A stretch of 64,000 nucleotides of DNA from VBDM01 sp964430565 (GTDB lineage: Bacteria; Pseudomonadota; Gammaproteobacteria; Burkholderiales; SG8-39): contig CAYSFD010000028.1 of the NCBI GenBank assembly GCA_964430565.1, positions 70,571 through 134,570 of the forward strand, in the 5' to 3' direction. The notes beneath the pieces were generated by a model, which saw only the letters and a list, made by a program, of their open reading frames with translations, made no database searches and was not told where the DNA came from. The position numbers were made by a program, and so were the translations under genes. Below are positions 56,388 to 64,000 of the stretch, one piece after another (within the stretch, counting starts at the first letter, position 1; each line of letters starts with the position of its first letter).

Positions 56388-57467
56388 ATGAAGATCACCG
56401 CGATCGAAAGCTTCGTCCTCACGGTCCCCACGCCGAAGCCGATGGCGCTGAACTACGCGCAGCAAAAGCTCGTCGTCGCGGAAATCTCGACCGACGAGGG
56501 GATCAAGGGTCTTGGGTACAGTCTGGTCTTCGGCGGCGGCGGCGCGGAAGCCGTGCACGCTTATCTCGAGACGCGCTTGAAGCCCGTAGTCCTCGGCGAG
56601 GATCCGCTTTTCATCGAGCGCCTCTGGGAGCGCATGTTTCGCGCCGACATGGGCATCAAGAAGCAGGGCGTCGCGGCCTACGCGCTCTCGGCTCTGGACA
56701 TCGGCCTGTGGGACATCGCGGGCAAGGCCGCGGAGCTGCCCCTCTACAAGCTCTGGGGCGCGGTGACCGACCGCATTCCCGCTTACGGCAGCGGCGGTTG
56801 GTCGAAGTACAGCGAGAAGGAACTGATCGCTGAAGCCGGGAAATACGCCGCGCTCGGCTGCAAGTACTACAAGATGAAGATCCACCACCCCGACCCGCGC
56901 GAGAACCGCAAGCGCGTCGAGGCGGTGCGCCGCTCGCTGGGGGAGGGCGTGCGCATGATGGTCGATGTAAACCAGCGCCTCGACGTCCTGGGCAACATCC
57001 GGCAGGCGCAGTTGCTCGAAGACCTCGACCTCGTCTGGTACGAGGAGCCGGTGCTTGCCGACGACATCGCCGCCTGCGCCGAAGTCGCGCAAGCGATCAG
57101 GATCCCCGTCGCAACCGGCGAGAACAACTACACTCGTTACGAATTCCGCGAGCTGATCGAGCGCCGCGCCGCGAGGTATCTCATGCCCGACGTGTGCCGG
57201 GCCAATGGTTTTTCCGAGACGCTGCGCATCGGCCGCCTGGCCGCAGCGCAACAAGTTGCGGTCGCGCCGCACGTGGTGCACGAATTGTCGCTGCACGTGG
57301 TCGGCGCGCTCTCGAACGGGTTCCTGGTGGAATTCATCGACTGGACGCCGCCCGATCTGTTCGAGGAGATGCCGCAGTGCAAGGACGGCCACTTCCTCAT
57401 TCCCGAGCGTCCCGGGCACGGCATGGCGCTGGCAAAGGGCGCAAAAGAGAAGTATCGGAGCGGGTAG
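56388..57467 (+). CDS. Enolase-superfamily enzyme (mandelate racemase/muconate lactonizing type)
   Basis: The 359-residue protein has a capping domain (ITAIESFVLTVPTPKP) and a barrel domain. Catalytic candidates are the K-M-K of CKYYKMKIHHPDP, metal ligands in MMVDVNQRLD (Asp) and WYEEPV (Glu), ATGENNYTRYEF (Glu), and a late histidine in VAPHVVHELSLHVVG. It removes a proton next to a carboxylate; the product could be a dehydrated or racemised sugar acid. It sits alone behind a terminator, and its substrate is not indicated by neighbours. Confidence 0.87.
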   Translation: MKITAIESFVLTVPTPKPMALNYAQQKLVVAEISTDEGIKGLGYSLVFGGGGAEAVHAYLETRLKPVVLGEDPLFIERLWERMFRADMGIKKQGVAAYALSALDIGLWDIAGKAAELPLYKLWGAVTDRIPAYGSGGWSKYSEKELIAEAGKYAALGCKYYKMKIHHPDPRENRKRVEAVRRSLGEGVRMMVDVNQRLDVLGNIRQAQLLEDLDLVWYEEPVLADDIAACAEVAQAIRIPVATGENNYTRYEFRELIERRAARYLMPDVCRANGFSETLRIGRLAAAQQVAVAPHVVHELSLHVVGALSNGFLVEFIDWTPPDLFEEMPQCKDGHFLIPERPGHGMALAKGAKEKYRSG

Positions 57468-57486
57468 CGCGCCTGCCGCGCGCTCT

Positions 57487-58488
57487 TTAGGGGATCAGCA
57501 CGGCCGATCCCGAGAATCGCCGCTCTTCCAGGTCGCGGTGCGCGGCCGCCGCATCGCGCAAGGGGTAGCTGCGGCCGATCTCGACTCTGAGGATGCCGCG
57601 CAGGACCAGATCGAACAGTTCCGCGCACGCGGCGCGGAACTCTCCGGGCTCGGCGATGTAATGGCTGAACCCGGGGCGCGACACCGAGAGCGAGCCGTTC
57701 TTCGCGAGCAGCAGCAGATCGATCGGCGGCACATGGCCCGAGGCGTTGCCGTAATTCACCAGCATGCCGAAACGCCGAACGCACCCGATCGAACGTTCGA
57801 AGGTGTCCTTGCCGACACCGTCGAACACGGCGGACACGCCCTTCGGGACGAGCTTCTTCACCGCCGCGACAAAATCGACTTCGCGGTAGAGGACGGTGTG
57901 ATCGCAGCCGTGCGCGTGCGCGGCCTGAGCTTTCTCGGGCGAGCCGACCGTGCCGATCACCGTCGCGCCCAGATGTTTTGCCCATTGGCAGAGCAGAAGC
58001 CCCACGCCACTCGCCGCGGCGTGAATGAGGATGGTGTCACCGGGCTTGGGGCGAAAAACCCGATTGACGACCATCGCGGCGGTCAGGCCCTTGAGCAGGA
58101 ACGCGGCGGCGATCTTCTCTGAGATTCCTTCTGGGAGCTTGACCAGACGATCCGCCGCGACATTGCGCTCCTCGGCGTAGGAGCCGGTCGCCTCGTAGAA
58201 GGGTCCGCCGGTGCCGACGTAGGCGACGCGCTCGCGCGGCCGCACGTCGGTCACGCCCGGCCCGAGGCTTGTCACCACGCCCGCCGCCTCGTTACCGGGG
58301 ATCAGCGGAAACTGCTGCGCTTTCGCGATATAGAAGCCGCCGCGGCGCACGTTCACGTCGGAAAAATTCACCGCGACCGCGGTATGGCGCACGCGCGCCT
58401 CGCCCGCGTCGGGCGGGGGAAGATCGATGTCCTCCCAGCGCATGACCTCCGGGCCGCCGTTCTGGTGGATGCGAATGCCTTTGGTCAT
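57487..58488 (-). CDS. NADPH:quinone oxidoreductase (zeta-crystallin type)
   Basis: The 333-residue reductase reads IRIHQNGGPEVMRWEDIDLPPP, VNFSDVNVRRGGFY, LIPGNEAAGVVTSLGPGV and the NADPH-binding GDTILIHAAASGVGLLLCQWAKHLGATVIGTVGSPEK. This is the QorA-type quinone reductase. The ATG at 58488 lies just beyond the RidA-side terminator hairpin, so it has its own promoter, or readthrough drives it. It converges on the enolase-superfamily gene with 19 bp between stops. Confidence 0.9.
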   Translation of the reverse strand: MTKGIRIHQNGGPEVMRWEDIDLPPPDAGEARVRHTAVAVNFSDVNVRRGGFYIAKAQQFPLIPGNEAAGVVTSLGPGVTDVRPRERVAYVGTGGPFYEATGSYAEERNVAADRLVKLPEGISEKIAAAFLLKGLTAAMVVNRVFRPKPGDTILIHAAASGVGLLLCQWAKHLGATVIGTVGSPEKAQAAHAHGCDHTVLYREVDFVAAVKKLVPKGVSAVFDGVGKDTFERSIGCVRRFGMLVNYGNASGHVPPIDLLLLAKNGSLSVSRPGFSHYIAEPGEFRAACAELFDLVLRGILRVEIGRSYPLRDAAAAHRDLEERRFSGSAVLIP

Positions 58489-58490
58489 GC

Positions 58491-58516
58491 GAAAAAAAGC
58501 CCCGCGGAGCGGGGCT
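58491..58516 (-). terminator. Rho-independent terminator after the RidA gene (minus strand)
   Basis: Arms AGCCCCGC (58498-58505) and GCGGGGCT (58509-58516) enclose three bases. On the minus strand the hairpin is followed by seven T. It lies 43 bp beyond the RidA stop and directly before the quinone reductase start. Confidence 0.85.
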
Positions 58517-58559
58517 CTTGCCAGCTGGCTCGTGCGTATTCGACGCGCCGGGGTGCCGC

Positions 58560-59084
58560 TCAATCCACCACGGCGACGACCTGGATCTCGATGAGTTGCT
58601 CCGGCTCGCCCAGCTCCAACACAGCAAGGTTGGTCGTGGTCGGCTTGTGGTTGAATGGTGCAAAGTAGGAGTTCACCACTGCGCTCGCCTTGCCGATATC
58701 GCCCATGCGCGGGCGCGCGCGGAAGATGAACACGTGCACGACGTCCTGGGGCGACGCGCCCGCCGCCTTCAGCGTTTGCATGATTCCGTCCATCGTCTGG
58801 CGGGTTTGCGCCTCGAGATCGTTGCCGAGGTATTTCAGGATCTGCTCGCGCTTGTGCGGATGGTCGTGATAGACGGGGAGCGCCGTTCCTCCGGCAAGCC
58901 ACAGGATCTTGCCGCTCTTGATCTTGATCGCCGGGGCAAACGGCATGAACACGCTCTTGTCGTAGTTGGGATGGTGGATTGTCTCCAGGTGCTTGCTCTG
59001 GGCCATGGCCGGCGCGGCGGCCAGGGCGAGCGCGCCGAAAGCGAACACGGCGAGGGGAGAGGAAATACGAACGGGTTTTTTCAT
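58560..59084 (-). CDS. Exported RidA/YjgF-family protein
   Basis: The 174-residue product has a signal peptide (about 1-28, ending APAMA) before a RidA-family trimer domain. Readable are ILWLAGGTALPVY, DLEAQTRQTMDGIMQTLKAAGASPQDVVHVFIFRA and TTTNLAVLELGEPEQLIEIQVVAVV. In classic RidA an arginine near residue 105 is needed for imine deamination. Here the R-A-R-P-R stretch lies in a similar place, but the alignment is uncertain. A periplasmic form is unusual and its role unknown. GGAGGA precedes the start. Confidence 0.83.
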   Translation of the reverse strand: MKKPVRISSPLAVFAFGALALAAAPAMAQSKHLETIHHPNYDKSVFMPFAPAIKIKSGKILWLAGGTALPVYHDHPHKREQILKYLGNDLEAQTRQTMDGIMQTLKAAGASPQDVVHVFIFRARPRMGDIGKASAVVNSYFAPFNHKPTTTNLAVLELGEPEQLIEIQVVAVVD

Positions 59085-59257
59085 GGGGAATCCTCCTTGG
59101 AGTTGAACGGGCTTGCCGATGAGGCTCGCGCCATCATACGCCGGGCGGACGGGACGGCGCCCGATCCGCGGGTGCTTTCGCCTGGGCTTCGCCTATCCGA
59201 CTTAGGCACAGAACTTGCATTCATTACGCTCTTTTTCCCCTCCCGGAGACTCCATTC

Positions 59258-60076
59258 ATGAGATTTTCTAACTACTTGCTTACAGGGGTCGTCCTGGCGT
59301 TGATCGGCGGGACGCCGGCACGCGCCGAGCTGACACTCGCCATAAACGAAGGCGTCACCTACTACGTTACGCCGCAGGAGATGCGGGAAAAATACAAGGA
59401 TCTCGCCGTTTTGCTCGGCAAGACGCTCAAGACCACGGTCAAGGTCGTTCCCGTTGACCAATACCCGGTCCTGAGGAAAGGTTTGGACGAGCAGTTGTAC
59501 GACCTTGCCTTCGTGCACCCGGCGCACCATTCGCTGCTTTCGTTGCGGGATGGGAAGTACAGCCTGGTGGTGCTGACCAAGGGCTTCACCGAGTACAAGG
59601 CGCGTTTTCTCATGAAGAAAGACGCGGCGTTGAAGCAGCCGGCGGACATCAAGGGCAAGCGCATCGGCATGCCCGATCCCGACTCGATCACTGCGGTGAT
59701 CACGCGTGCCACGCTGCGCGACCTCGGCATCGACTCGGCGAAGGCGGAGATCCGCACCACGCGGTATCAGGACGCCGTGCCGTTCTTCGTGGAGAACGGA
59801 TTCAGCGACGTGGGCGTAACGGCTTCTGGCGCCGTGGTGAAGCAGTGGCAGGAAAAAGGCGGCGCGGTGCTGTTCGAGTCCAAAGCAGTGCCGATCAAGC
59901 ACATGATCGCTTCGACCAAGATGAGCGAGCAAGACGTGCAGAAGGTGCGCGCGTTGATGCTGGGCCTGGACAAGTCGGAAGCAGGCCAGAAGATACTTGC
60001 GAAGATCGGCTACAAAGGCTATGAGAGCGGCGATGAACAGCAGCTTGCCATGCTGACCAAGTGGCTTGGCTATTGA
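59258..60076 (+). CDS. PhnD-like periplasmic phosphate/phosphonate-type binding protein
   Basis: The 272-residue protein has a signal peptide (ending TPARAE) and the PhnD/SBP layout: AINEGVTYYVTPQEMREKYKDLAVLLGKTL, YDLAFVHPAHHSLLSLRDGKY, DIKGKRIGMPDPDSITAVITRATLRDLGI and GFSDVGVTASGAVVKQW. No phn transport genes are near, so it may be an orphan receptor or signalling input. A terminator follows at 60099-60125, making it a one-gene unit. Confidence 0.84.
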   Translation: MRFSNYLLTGVVLALIGGTPARAELTLAINEGVTYYVTPQEMREKYKDLAVLLGKTLKTTVKVVPVDQYPVLRKGLDEQLYDLAFVHPAHHSLLSLRDGKYSLVVLTKGFTEYKARFLMKKDAALKQPADIKGKRIGMPDPDSITAVITRATLRDLGIDSAKAEIRTTRYQDAVPFFVENGFSDVGVTASGAVVKQWQEKGGAVLFESKAVPIKHMIASTKMSEQDVQKVRALMLGLDKSEAGQKILAKIGYKGYESGDEQQLAMLTKWLGY

Positions 60077-60098
60077 GCCGAGTCCCGCGGGATGCAGA

Positions 60099-60125
60099 AA
60101 CGGCGGCTGCGGCCGCCGTTTTTTT
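60099..60125 (+). terminator. Rho-independent terminator after the PhnD-like gene
   Basis: Arms AACGGCGGC (60099-60107) and GCCGCCGTT (60112-60120) enclose four bases, and five further T follow. It is a good intrinsic terminator 22 bp after the stop. Confidence 0.9.
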
Positions 60126-60194
60126 GAAGAAGCGTCTGGCCGCGCGCGGTTATCGGCGCCGTTATCCGATCGGTGATGGCCCGGGCGGGCGAAA

Positions 60195-61031
60195 CTAGCG
60201 CGAAGTCATGAAGCGCGCCCGCTCGCTCACGGCAGTGAGCAGCGAGGCCGCGAAGCGGCGGCTGTTTTTCACCAGATAGAGGAACGCGCTGCGGTCGATC
60301 GCGAGCAGCTTGCAGTCGGTTTCGGCGATCCCGCTCGCGAGGCGCGGCGTGCGGTCGACCAGCGCCATTTCGCCGAACACTCCGCCCGGGCCGACACTCT
60401 CGACGAGACTGCCGCCGACCCGGATCGCGACGCGGCCCTGAAGGACCACGTACATCAGCACGCCGGCCTGGCCTTCCCTCACGATGGTGTGTCCGGCCTG
60501 GTAGCTCATGCGCGTCGCGGGCCCGAGCGACTGGGCGAGGTCGGCGACCAGCTCCTTGCGCAGCGGTACCGATTCCCGCCGCGTGGCGCCGCTTGAGGGC
60601 GTTTCGGAACCGGCGATCCGGCCGATGGATTCGCGCACGCGGCTGATCATGACGCTCATCAGCATGAGAGCGAACTCGGGCTTCTTACCGAGCGCGGTCT
60701 GGAGCTGCCGGTTGTCGAGCCCGATCACGCGGCAGCCCGATTTAGCCACGGCTGTCGCGCTGCGCGGACCCTGGTCGATCGAGGCCATCTCCCCGAAGAT
60801 CTGGCCTGGCAGCACAGTGCCGATCGGCCTGTTTTTCGCGAAGATGGCGACCTCCCCCTCGAGCAGCAGATACATCCGGTTCGGCATGAGCAGCAACGGC
60901 ATGCCTCTCTGGTTCTCTGCGAAGATCTTCCTGCCCTTGGCGAAGTTTTTCGGCCTGCCGACGGACCGAAAGAACTCCATCGCGAAAGCCGTGTTGTAGG
61001 AGCTGTTCGCGGGAGTGCCTGGGCCGCTCAT
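60195..61031 (-). CDS. Protein with two cyclic-nucleotide-binding domains, no effector domain (copy A)
   Basis: The 278-residue protein consists of two cNMP-binding domains. The phosphate-binding cassettes read GQIFGEMASIDQGPRSATAVA (first) and GGVFGEMALVDRTPRLASGIAETDC (second). The first keeps the P-R-S-A pattern usual for cAMP binding. No HTH, kinase or channel part is present, so it may be a regulatory subunit acting on another protein. It is a tandem relative of the gene at 61144, with the same order of domains and a shared 16-bp upstream sequence (61108-61123). Confidence 0.82.
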   Translation of the reverse strand: MSGPGTPANSSYNTAFAMEFFRSVGRPKNFAKGRKIFAENQRGMPLLLMPNRMYLLLEGEVAIFAKNRPIGTVLPGQIFGEMASIDQGPRSATAVAKSGCRVIGLDNRQLQTALGKKPEFALMLMSVMISRVRESIGRIAGSETPSSGATRRESVPLRKELVADLAQSLGPATRMSYQAGHTIVREGQAGVLMYVVLQGRVAIRVGGSLVESVGPGGVFGEMALVDRTPRLASGIAETDCKLLAIDRSAFLYLVKNSRRFAASLLTAVSERARFMTSR

Positions 61032-61107
61032 CTGTTTTCCTCGGGAGACTCGGGCTGCCCCGTCAACTCGTGCGCTGCGCGCCTGGCGGGCGGGGGTCGC
61101 GGACGCA

Positions 61108-61123
61108 ATTATGCACCCGGCAT
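61108..61123. repeat. 16-bp repeat upstream of cNMP copy A
   Basis: This stretch is identical to 61973-61988 upstream of copy B (ATTATGCACCCGGCAT). Each lies a short distance before its gene on the minus strand, so it could be a shared promoter or operator carried along in the gene duplication. Confidence 0.6.
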
Positions 61124-61143
61124 CCGGGTGCTGGCGAGATTCG

Positions 61144-61959
61144 TCACGGTTTGCAGCGTTCGGCCATGGACCTCGCCCGCTCGCTCACGGCGCTCAGCAG
61201 CGAAACGCCGAATCGAGGGTTTTTCTTCACCAGCTTGAGGAAATCGAGGCGACTGATCGCGAGCAGCGTGCAGTCTGTTTCCGCCGTGGCGGTGGCGAGG
61301 CGGGGCTTGCGATCGACCAGCCCCATTTCTCCGATTACGCCGCCCGGGCCGACCTTTTCCACGAGAGCGCGCCCGACGTGGATTGCGATGCGGCCTTCCA
61401 GCACGAGGTACAGCGCGACCCCGAGATGGCCTTCTCTCATGATGATCTTGCCCTTGCCAAATCGAAAGCGCGCTGCCGCGCCTAACCGCCGCTCGATCTC
61501 GGCAAGCAGATCCTTATCCAACACCGTGGCTTCTCGCCACTCGGAGTCCATCGAAACCCCGTTCAGACGGCCGATCGTTTCGCGCAGGCGGCCGATCATG
61601 ATGCTCATCAGCGTAAGCGCGAACTCGGGCTTCTTGCTCAATGCCGCATGGAATTGCTTGTCACTCAAGGAAATTACCCGGCATGGGGTTTTCGCCACCG
61701 CTGCAGCGCTGCGCGGCGCCTGGTTGATCGCGGCCATCTCGCCGAAAATCTCACCTTGGTGAACCGTGGCGATGGGTTTGTCATTCACTAGGACGCTGAC
61801 CTCTCCTTCAAGGAGCAGGTACATCCGGTTCGGCATCAGCAGCAATGGAATGCCTTTTTCGCTCTCGGCAAAGATCTTCCTGCCCTTCTCGATCTCATGG
61901 GACTTGCCGACGGACCGGAAGAACTCTATTGCATCAGAAGCGTCATGGGAGTTGTTCAT
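61144..61959 (-). CDS. Protein with two cyclic-nucleotide-binding domains, no effector domain (copy B)
   Basis: The 271-residue paralogue of the neighbouring gene shares AIEFFRSVGK, KGRKIFAE, PLLLMPNRMYLLLEGEV, GEIFGEMAAINQAPRSAAAVA and, in the second domain, GGVIGEMGLVDRKPRLATATAETDC. The second cassette has Ile in place of Phe. The two genes are separate units, since each has its own copy of the upstream repeat. The pair may respond to different nucleotides or form hetero-oligomers; this is inference. Confidence 0.82.
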   Translation of the reverse strand: MNNSHDASDAIEFFRSVGKSHEIEKGRKIFAESEKGIPLLLMPNRMYLLLEGEVSVLVNDKPIATVHQGEIFGEMAAINQAPRSAAAVAKTPCRVISLSDKQFHAALSKKPEFALTLMSIMIGRLRETIGRLNGVSMDSEWREATVLDKDLLAEIERRLGAAARFRFGKGKIIMREGHLGVALYLVLEGRIAIHVGRALVEKVGPGGVIGEMGLVDRKPRLATATAETDCTLLAISRLDFLKLVKKNPRFGVSLLSAVSERARSMAERCKP

Positions 61960-61972
61960 GGGACCGCCTTGG

Positions 61973-61988
61973 ATTATGCACCCGGCAT
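61973..61988. repeat. 16-bp repeat upstream of cNMP copy B
   Basis: This is the exact match of 61108-61123. It lies 14 bp upstream of the copy B start codon on the minus strand. Confidence 0.6.
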
Positions 61989-62059
61989 ATCGGCGCGGGC
62001 CATCGCCTATGCCCCGAAGCGTTCATTTTTCACGTTCCCTGCGCACGCCTAATTATCCT

Positions 62060-62153
62060 GTAACCGGTTCTTAGGCCCGGTTACAAAATGAGGGGACACA
62101 TTCCCTCATACTCCCCTAAGTCGAGTCCGTTTCAACAATTTTGAAACGGACTC
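62060..62153. promoter_or_regulatory. Cluster of three palindromes between divergent genes
   Basis: GTAACCGG/CCGGTTAC (62060-62067, 62077-62084) is followed by a TGAGGG-type imperfect hairpin (about 62088-62110). Next comes a perfect 13-bp inverted repeat GAGTCCGTTTCAA/TTGAAACGGACTC (62123-62135, 62141-62153) with a 5-base loop. None has a T-run. They lie between the cNMP gene (leftwards) and the M23 peptidase (rightwards) and may be operators or remnants of a mobile element. Confidence 0.5.
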
Positions 62154-62224
62154 CTAATGATTGGCGACGAGCGAACAGCCCTGAATTGGGTGCAGAATAA
62201 CCGGCTATCAAGGAAAGAAATAAC

Positions 62225-63163
62225 ATGTATCGCCTGCTCGCCCTGGCTGTTGCCGCACCGGGCTTTGCCCTCGGGGTAGCGGCGTCCGCCGCGGAGAGCA
62301 ACTTGCCGCTCACCGCGCCGGTGCCGGGTGGGGTCGCGGTCATCTGCGTCGGACGGACTCCCGAAGCTGCTCCGCAGGTCCTGTTCGACGGTCAGCGCGT
62401 GCTCGTTGCCCGTTCCGGGGACGCATGGCACGCGGTCCTCGGCCTGCCGCTCTCGCTCAAGCCGGGAGCATATGAGCTTTCGGTGCAAGAGCGCCGCAAG
62501 ATCCCACGCACGATCCGCTTCGATGTGCGCACGCGGCGATACGAAACGCAGCACCTGACGCTCGCGAACCGGCGCCACGTGGACCCCGGGCCCGCCGATC
62601 GGCTGAGGATCGCGCGCGAGCAGGAGCTGCTCGGCCGGGCGTTTTCGACTTGGAACGACCGCGTGCTCGATTTGGTCACCTTCGACCTGCCCTCCGAGGG
62701 GCGTTTCTCCAGCGGTTTCGGGCTAAGGAGGTTCCTCAACAACGAGCCGCGGCAGCCCCACACCGGGGTGGATATCGCCGCTCCCGAGGGGACGCCGATC
62801 GCCGCGCCGGCGGCGGGAACCGTGATTGAGATCGGTGATTACTTCTACAACGGCCTCACGGTGGTTCTCGATCACGGCCAGGGCCTGGTCACGATGTACA
62901 ACCATCTGAGCCGCATCGATGTCACGAAGGGCGCGCGCGTTGCGCGCGCCGGGAGAATCGGCGCCATCGGCAGCACCGGCCGCGTGACCGGTCCGCATCT
63001 GCATTGGTCGGTCAGCTTGAACAACGTACGCGTTGATCCGGCGCTCTTTCTTCCGCGGGAATCCGGAGCAGAACTCTTGACGGGCTTCCTCCCCGCCGCC
63101 CAGGGCGGCTTAGCGGCGCCGTCTGCGCCGAGTCGATGCGACGAGGAACCGGCTGCAAAATGA
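62225..63163 (+). CDS. Exported M23-family peptidoglycan endopeptidase
   Basis: The 312-residue product has a signal peptide (ending ASAAE), an N-terminal beta domain and an M23 (LytM) domain. Metal ligands are the H and D of QPHTGVDIAAPEGTPIAAPAAGTV and the HxH of GPHLHWSVSLNN. FSSGFGLRRFLNNEPR matches the usual entry to the domain. It cuts peptide cross-links of the cell wall in the periplasm. AAGGAAAG lies before the ATG. It looks catalytically complete. Confidence 0.9.
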   Translation: MYRLLALAVAAPGFALGVAASAAESNLPLTAPVPGGVAVICVGRTPEAAPQVLFDGQRVLVARSGDAWHAVLGLPLSLKPGAYELSVQERRKIPRTIRFDVRTRRYETQHLTLANRRHVDPGPADRLRIAREQELLGRAFSTWNDRVLDLVTFDLPSEGRFSSGFGLRRFLNNEPRQPHTGVDIAAPEGTPIAAPAAGTVIEIGDYFYNGLTVVLDHGQGLVTMYNHLSRIDVTKGARVARAGRIGAIGSTGRVTGPHLHWSVSLNNVRVDPALFLPRESGAELLTGFLPAAQGGLAAPSAPSRCDEEPAAK

Positions 63164-63432
63164 GGGATCGCTTCATGTTCCCCCACGTGCCGCTTCGGTA
63201 GTTCGGAAGGCAGGCTCGTGCGGTTTGCACGATGATCGATCCGCTGCCGGTAGCGCGACACAGTGGCCGGGTTTTCGACACATCCTGAGGCGCGCGCTTC
63301 CGCGAAACTACTCCAGGTAAGTGACCGCACACTGTGGCGCCCAAAAGGAATGCGCTCACTGGGCCGGCGAGGCGTGGCATGTTCCTTGCAGTTCCTGACA
63401 GTTCCTGATGCAGGACTGAAGACGCTTTGAAC

Positions 63433-64000
63433 ATGATCGATCTGGCTCCGTTTCATCCCGACACGTTTCTCGTCGAGGGAGAGGGGGGCTCGCGTCGCGA
63501 ATTTCGATTGGCGAGCCATTTCCAGCCGATTTTCAGTCCAGCCCACCGCCAGCCGGTGGGCTACGAGGGCTTGATTCGCGCGACCGACTCGTTCGGAAGA
63601 GCCTGCTCCCCCACCGAACTTCTCGCGCAGGCGCCGGCGGGCGTGGCGCGCATGCAGCTCGACCGCCAGTGCAGGCGCATCCACGTTAACAATTTCCAGC
63701 GCCTGGGTGACAAGAACAGCTGGCTCTTTCTCAATGTCGATCCGCATGTGGCGGTGCAAGGCCACCGCTTCGGCACGTTCGCCCAGCTGCTGGAGGAATT
63801 TCGCCTGCCGGCACACCGGGTGGCGGTCGAACTGATCGAGACGCCGTTCGAGGACGAGCAGCGCCTTGCCGTTGCGTTCGAGCACTACCGCAGCCTCGGC
63901 TGCCTGATCGTGATCGACGATTTCGGCGCGGGCTACTCGAATTTCGACCGCATCTGGCGCTTGAAGCCGGACATCGTGAAGATCGACCGGGAGATGACGC
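63433..64000 (+). CDS. EAL-domain protein, 3' end beyond the window
   Basis: The first 189 residues are visible. The EAL domain starts at once: FRLASHFQPIFSPAHRQPVGYEGLIRA (EGL in place of EAL, with the Glu kept), WLFLNVDPHV, AVELIETPFED, IVIDDFGAGYSNFDRI and KPDIVKIDREM. All metal-binding acidic residues seen so far are present, so phosphodiesterase activity is possible. A second domain may follow outside the window. The 269 bp upstream hold short direct repeats (GTTCCTGA twice near 63391-63409) but no clear promoter. Confidence 0.85.
   Translation, partial: MIDLAPFHPDTFLVEGEGGSRREFRLASHFQPIFSPAHRQPVGYEGLIRATDSFGRACSPTELLAQAPAGVARMQLDRQCRRIHVNNFQRLGDKNSWLFLNVDPHVAVQGHRFGTFAQLLEEFRLPAHRVAVELIETPFEDEQRLAVAFEHYRSLGCLIVIDDFGAGYSNFDRIWRLKPDIVKIDREMT

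Overview
The window is GC-rich, densely coded and bacterial. It has many secreted solute-binding proteins of the Bug/TctC type, an aerobic CO-dehydrogenase-type gene set, acyl-CoA and GMC oxidoreductases, and archaic (Csu-like) pili. This mix suggests a betaproteobacterium, probably a Burkholderiales-like soil or freshwater organism. That placement is inference from gene content; there is no rRNA or tRNA in the window to test it.

Layout, left to right. 0-2.7 kb: a minus-strand chaperone-usher operon with two spore-coat-U-type subunits, a chaperone and a usher cut by the window edge. 3.0-10 kb: a form I CO dehydrogenase cluster (XdhC-YHS fusion, coxD, coxE, coxM, coxS, coxL) whose large subunit carries the AYRCSFR active-site loop. 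10-13 kb: exported proteins (ABM, cyclase, beta-barrel, binding protein). 13-19 kb: acyl-CoA dehydrogenase with an MFS carrier, a degenerate EAL protein, a broken luciferase-like gene and an intact GGDEF-EAL protein. 19-28 kb: cytochrome c-BON protein, a broken TctC gene, a quinone reductase/prenyltransferase-fold/aldolase operon, mscL, a TctC protein, a GMC oxidoreductase with its small subunit, and a hydrolase.

29.0-31.2 kb is a graveyard of accessory genes. It holds a palindromic repeat, the 3' end of a molybdate-binding-type gene, pieces of a DUF433/DUF5615 toxin-antitoxin pair, an intact two-gene toxin-antitoxin-like pair, and a type I restriction locus collapsed into an hsdM'-'hsdR scar. 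31-42.5 kb is mostly housekeeping or metabolic: alarmone hydrolase-like HD protein, selO, a propeller lactonase, GST, RIO kinase, GT2, lipase and metallo-beta-lactamase-fold proteins. A GFA-family gene follows, with an in-frame TGA exactly at a conserved cysteine codon.

The most interesting region is 43.1-52.2 kb. A LitR/CarH-type B12 photoreceptor-repressor, with the Wx9EH and ExHxxG signatures, heads a ten-gene, mostly overlapping operon: CFA-synthase-like methyltransferase, DUF2878, DUF1295, DUF6134, lipocalin, fatty acid desaturase, FAD amine-oxidase-like protein, DUF1365 and a second CFA synthase. A good sigma70 promoter with an overlapping TGTACA-type repeat precedes it. The reading is light-controlled remodelling of unsaturated membrane fatty acids (cyclopropane, methylated or furan-type). 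The block is bracketed by 67-bp imperfect direct repeats derived from the 3' end of an alpha-hydroxy-acid oxidase gene.

52-64 kb: the intact oxidase, a HELAH putative metalloprotein, an HTH/nucleotidyltransferase-fold pair with a textbook promoter and operator, a metallo-beta-lactamase-fold enzyme, an enolase-superfamily enzyme, a quinone reductase, exported RidA, a PhnD-like binding protein, two tandem double-cNMP proteins, an M23 peptidase and a partial EAL protein. All functional calls come from reading motifs and context; no database search was run.
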